A stretch of DNA of 64,000 nt from Dermatophilus congolensis (GTDB lineage: Bacteria > Actinomycetota > Actinomycetes > Actinomycetales > Dermatophilaceae): the NCBI RefSeq assembly GCF_900187045.1, contig NZ_LT906453.1:1798001-1862000 (forward strand), read 5' to 3'. Of the stretch, positions 36,560 through 45,157 are shown in pieces. Under the pieces are notes generated by a model that had not been told where the DNA came from, made no database searches, and worked only from the letters and a program-made list of their open reading frames with translations. Each line of letters opens with the position of its first letter. Position 1 is the first letter of the stretch. The position numbers were made by a program, and so were the translations under genes.

Positions 36560-37765
36560 GTGAAAAAAGCGACAGGTGAACAAGCAAAGTCATGGGGACT
36601 GATGCGCCCACTGGCCTTAGCAGGAGGCGCCGCAGGCCTGAGCGCTTTAGCAGCCTCAGCAGGATGGGTCGGCGCCGGAGCATACCTAGCCCGCATGCTG
36701 CTCACCCCGGTGTATGACAAACCAGACAACGTCCGCGTCTGCGCAATCGACCGCAAAAACGAAACAGTCACGCTCGTCGCATCCGCAGACACCATCGTCC
36801 CGGGCAGATACGGCGTATGGCTAAACCGAGGCGGCTCACACATCCGCATCGGCCATATCGTCGACCGCGACGACAAAGCGGGAACAATCATCCGACGCCT
36901 CGAAGGCATCGATTTCGGCGAACCCGAACCTGGCGGCGGCCGCTGGGATAGCTACTACTGGGCAGTCGGCCCCGAACGCGCCTTCGGACTGCCCTACGAG
37001 GATGTCTTTATCCCCTCAGAAGTCGGCCCCCTACCGGCATGGTTAGTGCGAGCAGAAGAAGTAGGGCGCTCGCGACGCTGCGCCGTTCTTGTGCATGGTC
37101 GCGGAGCGACTCGACACGAAACGTTGCGATCAATTCCGGTGTTGCATCGCCTTGGTTGGGATGTATTGGTGCCTTCATATCGGAATGCTCCTGGGGCTCC
37201 CTCAAGCGCAGACGGCCTGTACAACCTGGGCCTGTCAGAGTGGCGTGACGTAGAAGCGAGCGTGGATTTCGCTGGCCGGGGCGGCGCTTCAGAAGTTGCG
37301 CTTTTCGGGTGGTCGATGGGCGGAGCAGTAGTGCTGCAAATGCTGGACCTATCGCCCCTGTCTTCGCTGGTGACACGGGTGGTTTTGGATAGCCCTGTGG
37401 TCGATTGGGTAGACGTGATCGCTGAGCAGGGTCGGCGCCGGCATATTCCTCCGCAGCTGGGCACTTTGGCGCAGTCAATGATTGGTGCACGGTGGTCTCG
37501 ACGGCTTGTGGGCGTGCATGAGCCGTTGGATGTGGCGCGGACGAGTTGGCAGCACAGGTCGGGGGAGTTGGCGCATCCGATGTTGTTGATCCACTCGGTG
37601 GATGACGAGGTGGTGCCTGTAGGGCCTTCACGTGAGTTGGCTCAGTTGCGAACTGATTTGGTTCGCTATGAGGAGTGGGAGGTCGCGCGGCATGTGAAGG
37701 AGTGGAACACCGATCCGCAACGCTGGGAGGCTGTTGTAGCGGACTATCTGGAGAACGGGGTGTAG
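36560..37765 (+). CDS. Membrane-anchored alpha/beta hydrolase
   Basis: The 401-residue protein has one N-terminal hydrophobic segment (about 17-45), an uncharacterised beta-rich region, then an alpha/beta hydrolase domain from about 170. The oxyanion motif is LVHGRGATRHE, the nucleophile FGWSMGGAV, the acid VDDEVVP, and the histidine RHVKEWN. The substrate is unknown. Codon style differs between its two halves (see findings). The GTG start at 36560 has only a weak ribosome site. Confidence 0.83.
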   Translation: MKKATGEQAKSWGLMRPLALAGGAAGLSALAASAGWVGAGAYLARMLLTPVYDKPDNVRVCAIDRKNETVTLVASADTIVPGRYGVWLNRGGSHIRIGHIVDRDDKAGTIIRRLEGIDFGEPEPGGGRWDSYYWAVGPERAFGLPYEDVFIPSEVGPLPAWLVRAEEVGRSRRCAVLVHGRGATRHETLRSIPVLHRLGWDVLVPSYRNAPGAPSSADGLYNLGLSEWRDVEASVDFAGRGGASEVALFGWSMGGAVVLQMLDLSPLSSLVTRVVLDSPVVDWVDVIAEQGRRRHIPPQLGTLAQSMIGARWSRRLVGVHEPLDVARTSWQHRSGELAHPMLLIHSVDDEVVPVGPSRELAQLRTDLVRYEEWEVARHVKEWNTDPQRWEAVVADYLENGV

Positions 37766-37772
37766 GTGGCTA

Positions 37773-37807
37773 GTTGAGGGGCCTAAACGGGCCCCTCAAC
37801 TGTTTTT
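37773..37807 (+). terminator. Intrinsic terminator after the alpha/beta hydrolase
   Basis: An 11-bp stem (37773-37783 with 37790-37800) is followed by TGTTTTTAG. It lies between convergent genes and overlaps the stop of glgX by 2 bp. Confidence 0.88.
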
Positions 37808-40235
37808 AGTCTTCGTCGTCGTGACTGTGGCGACTAGTGGTTTTTGCTGCCCAGGCTGGGATTTCTTCTTCGTCCCAAGGGCAGAGTTCCTCGAGGGTGT
37901 TTTCTAGTGTTGGGTCGTTTTCGGTGGTGGGAGCGGGTTCTTCTGTTTCGGTGGTTTCGTTAGTGGTTTGGGGGGGTTCCTCGCTTGGTGGCGGTGTTTT
38001 GGTGGCGTCATCGAGCGCTGCGTAGGCGGCTGCGGCGGCAGCCGACGAGGCGGCGTAGTCGTTTTCGGTGGTGGGAGCGGGTTCTTCTGTTTCGGTGGTT
38101 TCGTCAGTGGGGGAGGGGGGCTCTTCGCTGCGCAGGATGATCACTGAGCGGCTGTGCACGGTGATGGTGGCTCCGGGTAGGTGGCTGGTGGGTTCATGGG
38201 GGGAGCCGGTTTCGTAGTAGGTGTTGATTTCTTCGACCCAGTGGACGTTGCTTAGTTCGGTGGGGACGGTGAATTCGACTGCGGCGCTGTGGGCGTTGAA
38301 CATGAGGATGAAGTCGTCGTCGTAGACGGGGCGGCCGCGTTCGTCTGGTGCTGCGATGGCGTTGCCGTTGAGGAAGACGGTCAGGGTGCGGGCGTAGCCG
38401 GTGCTCCAGTCCTCGTCGGCCATTTCGGTGCCGTCGACGCGTAGCCACAGAATGTCGCGCAGGGGGGAGGTTCCTCCGTGGTTGGCGTTTCCGGCGAAGA
38501 AGCGGCGGCGTCGGAAGACGGGGTGTTCGCTTCGTAGTTTGATGATTCGGGTGGCGAAGTCCAGAAGTGTGGTTTGGTCTTCGTTGAGTTCCCAGTTGAT
38601 CCAGGATGTTTCGTTGTCTTGGCAGTAGACGTTGTTGTTGCCGTTTTGGGTGCGTCCGAGTTCGTCGCCGTGGGCGAGCATGGGGACGCCTTGGCTGACC
38701 ATGAGGGTGGTGAGGAAGTTGCGGGTTTGTCGTAGGCGTAGGGCGGTGATGACGGGGTCGTCGGTGGGGCCTTCGATGCCGCAGTTCCAGGAGCTGTTGT
38801 GGCTTTCGCCGTCGTTGCCGTTTTCACCGTTGAGGAGGTTGTGTTTTTCGTTGTAGCTGACGAGGTCACGCAGGGTGAATCCGTCGTGGGCGACGATGAA
38901 GTTGATGGAGGCGATGGGGCGGCGTCCGGATTGGGCGTAGAGGTCGGATGATCCGGATAGGCGGGAGGCGAATTCGGACAGGGCTGCTGCTTCTCCGCGC
39001 CAGTAGTCGCGGACGGTGTCGCGGTATTTGCCGTTCCATTCGGTCCATAGGGGTGGGAAGTTTCCGACTTGGTATCCGCCGTCGCCCAGATCCCACGGTT
39101 CGGCGATGAGTTTGACCTGGCTGATGACTGGGTCTTGTTGGATGATGTCGAAGAATGCGGAGAGTTTGTCGACTTCGTGGAATTGGCGGGCCAGGGTTGC
39201 GGCTAGGTCGAATCGGAATCCGTCGACGTGCATTTCGGTGACCCAGTAGCGCAGTGAGTCCATGATGAGTTGTAGGACGTGGGGGTTGCGCATGAGCAGG
39301 CTGTTTCCGGTGCCTGTGGTGTCGTAGTAGTGGGCTTCGTCGCCTTCGACGAGGCGGTAGTAGGCCTGGTTGTCGATTCCTCTGAAGGACAGGGTGGGGC
39401 CTTTGTCGTTGCCTTCGGCGGTGTGGTTGTAGACGACGTCGAGGATGACTTCGATGTCAGCTTCGTGGAGGGCTTTGACCATGGATTTAAATTCGGTGAC
39501 TTGTTGTCCGCGTTCCCCGGACGCTGAGTATTCGTTGTGGGGTGCGAGGAATCCGATGGTGTTGTAGCCCCAGTAGTTACGTAGTCCTTTGTCGATGAGG
39601 TGGAAGTCTTGGACGAATTGATGGACGGGGAGGAGCTCGACTGCGGTGACGCCGAGGCGTTTGAGGTGGTCGATGGTGGCGGGGTGGGCCAGAGCTGCGT
39701 AGGAGCCGCGTAGTTCTGGGGGGATATCGGGGTGTGTTTGGGTCAGGCCTTTGACGTGTGTTTCGTAGATGACGCTGTCGTGGTACTCGTGCCTGGGTGG
39801 TCGGTCGTGTCCCCAGTCGAAGAATGGGTTGATGACCACGGAGAGCATTGTGTGGCCGAGGGAGTCGGTGTCGTTGTAGCTGGTGGGGTTGTCGAATGTG
39901 TAGGAGAAGAGGGCTTCGTCTCCGCTGCTGAGCCCTTCGATGGCTTTGGCGTAGGGGTCGAGGAGGAGTTTGTTGGGGTTGCAGCGGTGGCCTGAGGCGG
40001 GGTCATAGGGGCCATGGACGCGGTAGCCGTAGCGTTGTCCGGGTTGGAGTCCGGGTATGTAGGCGTGCCAGACGTAGCCGTCGACTTCGGTGATTTCGAG
40101 GCGTTTTTCGTTGCCTTCGTCATCGATGAGGCAGAGTTCTACGCGTTCGGCTACTTCGGAGAAGAGGGCGAAGTTGACGCCGGATCCGTCGTAGGTGGCG
40201 CCGAGGGGGTAGGCGTTTCCGGGCCAGAGCTGCAT
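37806..40235 (-). CDS. glgX: Glycogen debranching enzyme GlgX with acidic repeat tail
   Basis: The enzyme is an isoamylase-type glycoside hydrolase (GH13) that cleaves alpha-1,6 branches of glycogen limit dextrin. A CBM48-like N-domain begins MQLWPGNAYPLGATYDGSG. Catalytic motifs are VDGFRFDLA (nucleophile Asp), LIAEPWDLG (acid Glu) and FIVAHDGFTL. After about residue 690 comes a non-family tail of about 110 residues rich in Glu, Pro and Thr, holding two copies of TTETEEPAPTTEND and an Ala-rich stretch, ending in DDED. The ATG at 40235 with AAGGAAGG upstream is preferred over the frame from 40253. Confidence 0.93.
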   Translation of the reverse strand: MQLWPGNAYPLGATYDGSGVNFALFSEVAERVELCLIDDEGNEKRLEITEVDGYVWHAYIPGLQPGQRYGYRVHGPYDPASGHRCNPNKLLLDPYAKAIEGLSSGDEALFSYTFDNPTSYNDTDSLGHTMLSVVINPFFDWGHDRPPRHEYHDSVIYETHVKGLTQTHPDIPPELRGSYAALAHPATIDHLKRLGVTAVELLPVHQFVQDFHLIDKGLRNYWGYNTIGFLAPHNEYSASGERGQQVTEFKSMVKALHEADIEVILDVVYNHTAEGNDKGPTLSFRGIDNQAYYRLVEGDEAHYYDTTGTGNSLLMRNPHVLQLIMDSLRYWVTEMHVDGFRFDLAATLARQFHEVDKLSAFFDIIQQDPVISQVKLIAEPWDLGDGGYQVGNFPPLWTEWNGKYRDTVRDYWRGEAAALSEFASRLSGSSDLYAQSGRRPIASINFIVAHDGFTLRDLVSYNEKHNLLNGENGNDGESHNSSWNCGIEGPTDDPVITALRLRQTRNFLTTLMVSQGVPMLAHGDELGRTQNGNNNVYCQDNETSWINWELNEDQTTLLDFATRIIKLRSEHPVFRRRRFFAGNANHGGTSPLRDILWLRVDGTEMADEDWSTGYARTLTVFLNGNAIAAPDERGRPVYDDDFILMFNAHSAAVEFTVPTELSNVHWVEEINTYYETGSPHEPTSHLPGATITVHSRSVIILRSEEPPSPTDETTETEEPAPTTENDYAASSAAAAAAYAALDDATKTPPPSEEPPQTTNETTETEEPAPTTENDPTLENTLEELCPWDEEEIPAWAAKTTSRHSHDDED
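37914..38104 (-). repeat. 47-bp direct repeat in the glgX tail
   Basis: The 47-bp blocks 37914-37960 and 38058-38104 are identical and 144 bp apart, so in frame. They encode the duplicated Glu/Thr/Pro motif of the tail. Recombination between them would delete 48 residues without a frameshift. Confidence 0.9.
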
Positions 40236-40459
40236 GTTGCCTTCCTTGTGCACGTAGTGGGGCGGTGCTGGTGGCGGTTGAGGTGTGCACGTTGTGACGT
40301 GGCGGCTTCGGGCCGCGTTGTGAGCGAGTTTCGCTGTGTGGCAAGAGCTTAGTCAGGGTGGCGGTGGGGTTGGGTGAGTTGGTCGGCGTGGCGTCGGTTC
40401 TGGGGTGTGGTGGGGTCGTGGACTCGATACCGGGGTGGTGATGCAGGCAGGATGACGGG

Positions 40460-41194
40460 GTGAAGAATGGGACGTCCGACGATTTGTTCTCTGTTGCGAC
40501 GGAAGGCCTGGTTGAGGATTCCGAGCATTTGTTCGGTCTTGGTGGGCATGTTCGTCGTCCGTTGACGTGGGGGTATGTGAGGGTGGCCGAGACGGTGCCT
40601 GATGCTGCTCCAGCGGATCAACCGGGGGTGCGTGAGCAGCAGGTATTGTTGCGGCGGGCGGGGGTGAAGTCGCAGCGGATTGTTGTGGAGGTGGCTTCGA
40701 GTGCGCGCCAGCGTCGTCCTCGTTTGGATTCGTTGATTCGGGTGGCGCATCCGGGGGACACGATTGTGGTGACTGCTTTGGATCGACTGGCGCGCAGTAC
40801 ATCGCATTTGTTGCGGACTATCGCCACGATCGCTGATGAGCGGATTATGTTGCGCTCGTTGGAGGAGGGTTTGGATACTGGCACGCCTGAGGGGCGGGTG
40901 GCTCTGAATGTGATTACGGCGCTGGCTGGGGTGGATTCGGCGCTTATTAAGGAGCGCACGGAGGTGGGGATGGCGCGTGCTCGTAAGGAGGGACGCAAGC
41001 CTGGGCGTCCCTCGCGAGTGACGCGTGAGCAGTATCAGCATGTGTGGCGAATGAGTGCTGATGGTGCCTCACATCGGACTATTGCGCGGAGCACGGGTGT
41101 GAGTCGCAGCGTGGTGGGGCGGATCCTTCGGCATGAGTTGCCAACTTTGGAGGAGCGGTATGAGTTGACTACGGAGGGGGAGTTGCCCCTGTGA
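40460..41194 (+). CDS. Serine-recombinase-like protein lacking the usual catalytic serine
   Basis: The 244-residue protein matches the resolvase/invertase catalytic domain followed by a C-terminal helix-turn-helix (HRTIARSTGVSRSVVGRIL). Family motifs kept include RRPRLDSLI, DTIVVTALDRLARSTSHLL, with the conserved DRLxR arginines, and a GMARARKEGRKPGRPS hinge. The nucleophile motif, usually YxRVS, reads GYVRVAE, with Ala for Ser. An N-terminal extension of about 35 residues precedes it. It may be an inactive recombinase kept as a DNA-binding regulator. It lies 137 bp upstream of a duplicated tRNA cluster. Confidence 0.82.
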   Translation: MKNGTSDDLFSVATEGLVEDSEHLFGLGGHVRRPLTWGYVRVAETVPDAAPADQPGVREQQVLLRRAGVKSQRIVVEVASSARQRRPRLDSLIRVAHPGDTIVVTALDRLARSTSHLLRTIATIADERIMLRSLEEGLDTGTPEGRVALNVITALAGVDSALIKERTEVGMARARKEGRKPGRPSRVTREQYQHVWRMSADGASHRTIARSTGVSRSVVGRILRHELPTLEERYELTTEGELPL

Positions 41195-41331
41195 TCTGTG
41201 ACTTGTTCGGGCGGATTTGGTTCTGTCCGAGAGTTCGGGTTAACGTTTCTGAGCACGCAGCGAGCGGGACAAGTTCCCGGAGTTGACGCGGAGATTCGGT
41301 CGAATTCATTGCGGAAACTACTGCATGTCAT

Positions 41332-41404
41332 GCGGATGTGGCTCAGTTGGTAGAGCATCACCTTGCCAAGGTGAGGGTCGCGGGTTCGAGTCCCGTCATC
41401 CGCT
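41332..41404 (+). tRNA. tRNA-Gly (GCC), copy 1
   Basis: The cloverleaf has acceptor GCGGATG/CATCCGC, anticodon loop TTGCCAA and T-arm GCGGG-TTCGAGT-CCCGT. CCA is not encoded. Confidence 0.96.
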
Positions 41405-41441
41405 CTGGAGGGGACAATCATCTCCTGTTTCTCCCCTTTTT

Positions 41442-41512
41442 GGTGGAGTGGCCGAGAGGCGAGGCAACGGCCTGCAAAGCCGTCTACACGGGTTCAAATC
41501 CCGTCTCCACCT
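41442..41512 (+). tRNA. tRNA-Cys (GCA), copy 1
   Basis: The acceptor is GGTGGAG/CTCCACC, the anticodon loop CTGCAAA, and the T-arm ACGGG-TTCAAAT-CCCGT. CCA is not encoded. Confidence 0.96.
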
Positions 41513-41537
41513 CGCATAGCTACACCATCAAGACCCC

Positions 41538-41611
41538 GGGCGATTGGCGCAGTTGGCTAGCGCGCTTCCCTGACACGGAAGAGGTCACAGGTTCAAGTCC
41601 TGTATCGCCCA
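41538..41611 (+). tRNA. tRNA-Val (GAC), copy 1
   Basis: The acceptor is GGGCGAT/ATCGCCC, the anticodon loop CTGACAC, and the T-arm ACAGG-TTCAAGT-CCTGT. CCA is encoded at 41612-41614. Confidence 0.96.
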
Positions 41612-41755
41612 CCATGTATTGAGCGTCGTTTGAGGCTCTTTCATGCCGCGTCAATTAGTCGCAAGCATGAGTTCTTCCTGCTGGTAAGTAGTTTGATAGC
41701 CAGGTAACCAGGAGCAATGAACTCGGCGAGTGTGCTAGGGTACGTGGAGCATCAT

Positions 41756-41828
41756 GCGGATGTGGCTCAGTTGGTAGAGCATCACCTTGCCAAGGTGAGG
41801 GTCGCGGGTTCGAGTCCCGTCATCCGCT
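41756..41828 (+). tRNA. tRNA-Gly (GCC), copy 2
   Basis: Identical to copy 1, within the second duplicate block. Confidence 0.96.
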
Positions 41829-41865
41829 CTGGAGGGGACAATCATCTCCTGTTTCTCCCCTTTTT

Positions 41866-41936
41866 GGTGGAGTGGCCGAGAGGCGAGGCAACGGCCTGCA
41901 AAGCCGTCTACACGGGTTCAAATCCCGTCTCCACCT
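41866..41936 (+). tRNA. tRNA-Cys (GCA), copy 2
   Basis: Identical to copy 1, within the second duplicate block. Confidence 0.96.
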
Positions 41937-41961
41937 CGCATAGCTACACCATCAAGACCCC

Positions 41962-42035
41962 GGGCGATTGGCGCAGTTGGCTAGCGCGCTTCCCTGACAC
42001 GGAAGAGGTCACAGGTTCAAGTCCTGTATCGCCCA
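41962..42035 (+). tRNA. tRNA-Val (GAC), copy 2
   Basis: Identical to copy 1, with CCA encoded at 42036-42038. A terminator follows at once. Confidence 0.96.
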
Positions 42036-42037
42036 CC

Positions 42038-42088
42038 AAAAATTTTGGGCCCTGGATCTAGATCCAGGGCCCAAAATTTTTTTATGTG
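42038..42088 (+). terminator. Intrinsic terminator of the tRNA cluster
   Basis: 42038-42059 and 42060-42081 form a continuous 44-bp palindrome followed by a T-run. The GC core GGGCCCTGGATC is flanked by A/T tracts, the classic form. The interval 42089-42307 shows no supported gene. Confidence 0.93.
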
Positions 42089-42307
42089 TGACTTTGTCAC
42101 CGAAAAATTTTTTCACTCAGGCGAGTACATCGAAAAAGCACGTTCTACACCTACGAACCAGGTACATACCACCACCCACGCTCATTGCAAACAGAGCCGC
42201 CCTACCCTGGTAGTCAAACACTCAGGTAATGTCCTTTCGACGCATACCCGCCACGCACCATCATCACGACACCACTAGTCACGGAAGACGGGTCGGAGAT
42301 AGCCCGA

Positions 42308-44587
42308 GTGAGAAACTCACGCAGAAACAGCACGACAGCCAAACGCACCATCAGACATCTCAAAGAAGTCGTCCGCTTCGGAGCTCCTTCTCCCAACCTT
42401 GATGGCCGCACTATCGCCATCCTCGGCATCGGTGATGCCACCGCCAGCGCAATCATCTCAGCCCTGCACGCTGAAGGCGCCAAAACTGTGCGGATCCAAG
42501 GAAACATCCCTACCGAAATTCACAGCGACCGTGATGAAGCTGCTGCCGCGCTCCGCGATGCACTAGCACCCCACGGCACCACCGTCGACGGCATCATCGA
42601 CCTCGGCCTGGGCATCCTGACCCTCCCCAAAATCCGCGACTCGTGGATCGCCCAATACCGTCAAACAATCATGGCCCTGGAAATCGTGGGCCCGGAATGG
42701 GCGCGCTCCGGAGACGCCAACCGTCACTTCTACATAGCCCTGACCCGAACCGGGGGAGAACTAGCCACCCCCGCAGCCCCAGAAAACCCGCACGCAGGTT
42801 TGTGGGCAGGACTAGCCAAAGCACTCCCGCTGCACTACGAATGCGTCAACACTCGCGTCGTGGACTTTCCCACCTACATCGACACGCAAACCCTTGCCTA
42901 CGGCCTGATTCGTGAGCTTTACCGCTGGGGAAGCTTCGAAATAGGGCTACTCGATGGAGTGCGTTACCGCCCCGTCTCCGTAGTTGAACCCACCCCAGCC
43001 CCCATACTCACCCTCACCGATCACGACACCGCCCTCGTTACCGGCAGCCACATCCCCGTCGTTTGTGCCCTTGCGCGCCGCCTCATTGACACCGGAACAC
43101 GTGTTGTAGCCGCAGTTGCACCCAGCGCGCCACGTAGCCAACGCTCCTATCTTCTGCGCTCCGGGATCGAACCCCGAACCTGCGACATCACCCAACAAAA
43201 TGAAGTCAACGCCCTCATTGCTGAGCTAGGGCCCCACCTAAGCGCCGTCATCCACGCCGAAGGAGCTGACCTCACTGTCGAAGAAAGCAACGACCCCCTC
43301 GACAGCGCGAACAAGCTACTAGAACGACGCATCAAAGGGTTTCTTCACCTGCTAGATGCAGTGAAAAACAACGCTGATCCAGCCGTGATCTCCGTGCTCA
43401 CCAGCACAACTCGCCCAGCCCTGGCTGGGACACACAACATTCACGCTGGCGCCATCGCTGAACTTCTCTCATATGTAGCAAGATGGGCCACGCAAGAAAT
43501 CCCCCCACGTACCGCCGTGCAAACCCTGACCGCAGGCATCACCGACAAATCCGAAACCGCTGTCTACGCACACGCCTGGGCCAACGAAATTCTGGCCACC
43601 TCCGAAGGCGCCGTCGACCTCGGTGACCGTATCGAAGTCACCGCAGGGCCAATGCTTGCCCGTGGATACCTCGCCCACAGCGACGTTCCCGGAACCCGCG
43701 AAACCCGCACCGCCCTGGCACGAATCGGACGCCCAGAGCACTACATCAGTGACAAAAGCATCGCCATCCGCGTAGACCTAGCCCCAGCAGGAGACAACGC
43801 CAACCTCGACGTGCGCCTCGAGGGCAACCCTTGTGTACCGATTAGTGTTCTCGTCGACCAGATGGTGGCCACAGCAGCTTGGCTAACCAACGACATCCGG
43901 CAACGTGTGATCGAAATACGTCACCTGACGGTCAACCTGCGCGGCCTAGCTGAGGCAACGATGCACCTCGTTCGTGTCGCAGCCAACCTCACTCACGCCC
44001 CAAACAACGCCATGCACGCTCGTCATATCGAAGTCACTGCCAGCTGCATGGGCAGACAAGTCGCCCACGCCGTCATCACCTTCGCCGGAAGCTACCCATC
44101 ACGGCCACACACACACTCCATCGAATCCACAGAGAACATCGCATACCCGCACCCCATCGGTCCCCACGAAGCGCCCGTCACTATGGTGTGGACCGGGCTG
44201 GCCTTCGACCGCGTCGGTGAACGCGATGAAAACTCCGGAAACACGCGATACACCGTGCGCCCCGACCGGCTCACCGACCAGTTCTCCCCAGGATTCGTTC
44301 CAGCACCGCGCATCGGCTATAACCTCATCGAGAACTTAGCGGCACGCAGTTATCCCAACAGCCCCGCAACCGCATTCACGATCGATAGGCTCATCATCCA
44401 CGCACCCTCCGTCACTCGCGGAAAGCTCTTCCTCGAACCGGCAACAACCGAAGGTGGCACACAAACAGCGTGGAAAGCTAGCACTACCGGGGGAGATGTC
44501 ATTCTCGAGGCACGAGGGGTGGCCTACAACAGCGGTCCTGCATGCAGCGCACCTGCATGCTCCGCTGAAGAAATTCACATCCAATAA
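42308..44587 (+). CDS. Orphan PKS-like protein: degenerate ketoreductase and dehydratase-like domains
   Basis: The 759-residue protein has the layout of a type I PKS reductive segment without KS, AT or ACP. Residues about 30-225 resemble the structural half of a ketoreductase (GLWAGLAKALPLHYECVNTRVVDF is in family style, ending IGLLDGVRYRPV). Residues 235-400 resemble the catalytic half, but TGSHIPVV replaces TGGxGxLG, LERRIKGF replaces the Lys segment, and the catalytic Tyr of the GQxxYAAAN box is absent (GTHNIHAGAIAEL). Residues 470-750 resemble a double-hotdog dehydratase with the His of HxxxGxxxxP missing (RLEGNPCVP). A structural or carrier-binding role is possible. No partner PKS is visible. 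The GTG start has weak support. Confidence 0.6.
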   Translation: MRNSRRNSTTAKRTIRHLKEVVRFGAPSPNLDGRTIAILGIGDATASAIISALHAEGAKTVRIQGNIPTEIHSDRDEAAAALRDALAPHGTTVDGIIDLGLGILTLPKIRDSWIAQYRQTIMALEIVGPEWARSGDANRHFYIALTRTGGELATPAAPENPHAGLWAGLAKALPLHYECVNTRVVDFPTYIDTQTLAYGLIRELYRWGSFEIGLLDGVRYRPVSVVEPTPAPILTLTDHDTALVTGSHIPVVCALARRLIDTGTRVVAAVAPSAPRSQRSYLLRSGIEPRTCDITQQNEVNALIAELGPHLSAVIHAEGADLTVEESNDPLDSANKLLERRIKGFLHLLDAVKNNADPAVISVLTSTTRPALAGTHNIHAGAIAELLSYVARWATQEIPPRTAVQTLTAGITDKSETAVYAHAWANEILATSEGAVDLGDRIEVTAGPMLARGYLAHSDVPGTRETRTALARIGRPEHYISDKSIAIRVDLAPAGDNANLDVRLEGNPCVPISVLVDQMVATAAWLTNDIRQRVIEIRHLTVNLRGLAEATMHLVRVAANLTHAPNNAMHARHIEVTASCMGRQVAHAVITFAGSYPSRPHTHSIESTENIAYPHPIGPHEAPVTMVWTGLAFDRVGERDENSGNTRYTVRPDRLTDQFSPGFVPAPRIGYNLIENLAARSYPNSPATAFTIDRLIIHAPSVTRGKLFLEPATTEGGTQTAWKASTTGGDVILEARGVAYNSGPACSAPACSAEEIHIQ

Positions 44588-44616
44588 AAGTAAGAAACAA
44601 GGGGGAGTCATCAGCT

Positions 44617-44700
44617 ATGCCAGCGAGATATCAAGTTGGTGACAAATTGGCGCCGACCATGTCTCAAGTCCTACTCACCAGCGCCGATCACAACAACTGA
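44617..44700 (+). CDS. Tiny ORF (27 residues) after the PKS-like gene
   Basis: The ATG at 44617 follows a strong GGGGGAG ribosome site, 29 bp beyond the PKS-like stop. It encodes MPARYQVGDKLAPTMSQVLL and seven further residues, then TGA. Its start resembles hotdog-fold dehydratases (VGDKLAP), so it could be a remnant, but this is weak. An in-frame ATG follows the stop immediately, and the 38-codon frame to 44817 leads into the next gene by a TAATG overlap. Confidence 0.4.
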   Translation: MPARYQVGDKLAPTMSQVLLTSADHNN

Positions 44701-44816
44701 ATGGAATCGATCCGGTTCGACAAGGGCCCCCTTGCTGCGTGTCCTGCCAACGTTGACAGCACACGACGTGCAACCGCACCAGCCCACCGTCGACCTGATG
44801 CCACGGAAAGGCAATA

Positions 44817-45080
44817 ATGAACCTGGACATTGCGTCGCGCCGATACGCGGTGACGTTGGCGCACCGATGCGAACTCGGGACCTCTAACACTCGTGAAATC
44901 TCAGCCAGAAGCCTCACTGAACTTCTTCGCGTGCTGCATGAAGGCGAAAACAACTATCAATCCTGCAGCTACTGCGGAGAGGCAGGGATGGCGATCTCCT
45001 CCATCTCCGTAGTTCTCGAAGAAGAAGCCCTCACCGAACGGCTCGGGGCCTACGCAGACGAACTCTTCGCCGCGGTCTAA
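44817..45080 (+). CDS. Small protein of unknown function with CxxC motif
   Basis: The 87-residue product begins at an ATG with GGAAAGG upstream. It has a central CSYCGEAG motif and an acidic C-terminus (LEEEALTERLGAYADELF). I do not recognise it. The CxxC could bind metal or be redox-active. Its start overlaps the stop of a tiny upstream frame. Confidence 0.55.
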   Translation: MNLDIASRRYAVTLAHRCELGTSNTREISARSLTELLRVLHEGENNYQSCSYCGEAGMAISSISVVLEEEALTERLGAYADELFAAV

Positions 45081-45157
45081 ACAGGAACCGCAGCCGCAGC
45101 ACACACGTTGAACTCCTCGGGGGATAGGCCACACGTAGCTGCGGTATAGGGGGAGAC

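Larger units (their letters stand above)
41328..42038 (+). repeat. Perfect 287-bp tandem duplication of a tRNA trio
   Basis: 41328-41614 and 41752-42038 are identical throughout as read by eye, at an offset of 424 bp, including the spacers between the tRNAs. A 137-bp spacer separates them. Only the second copy has a strong terminator. Confidence 0.93.
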
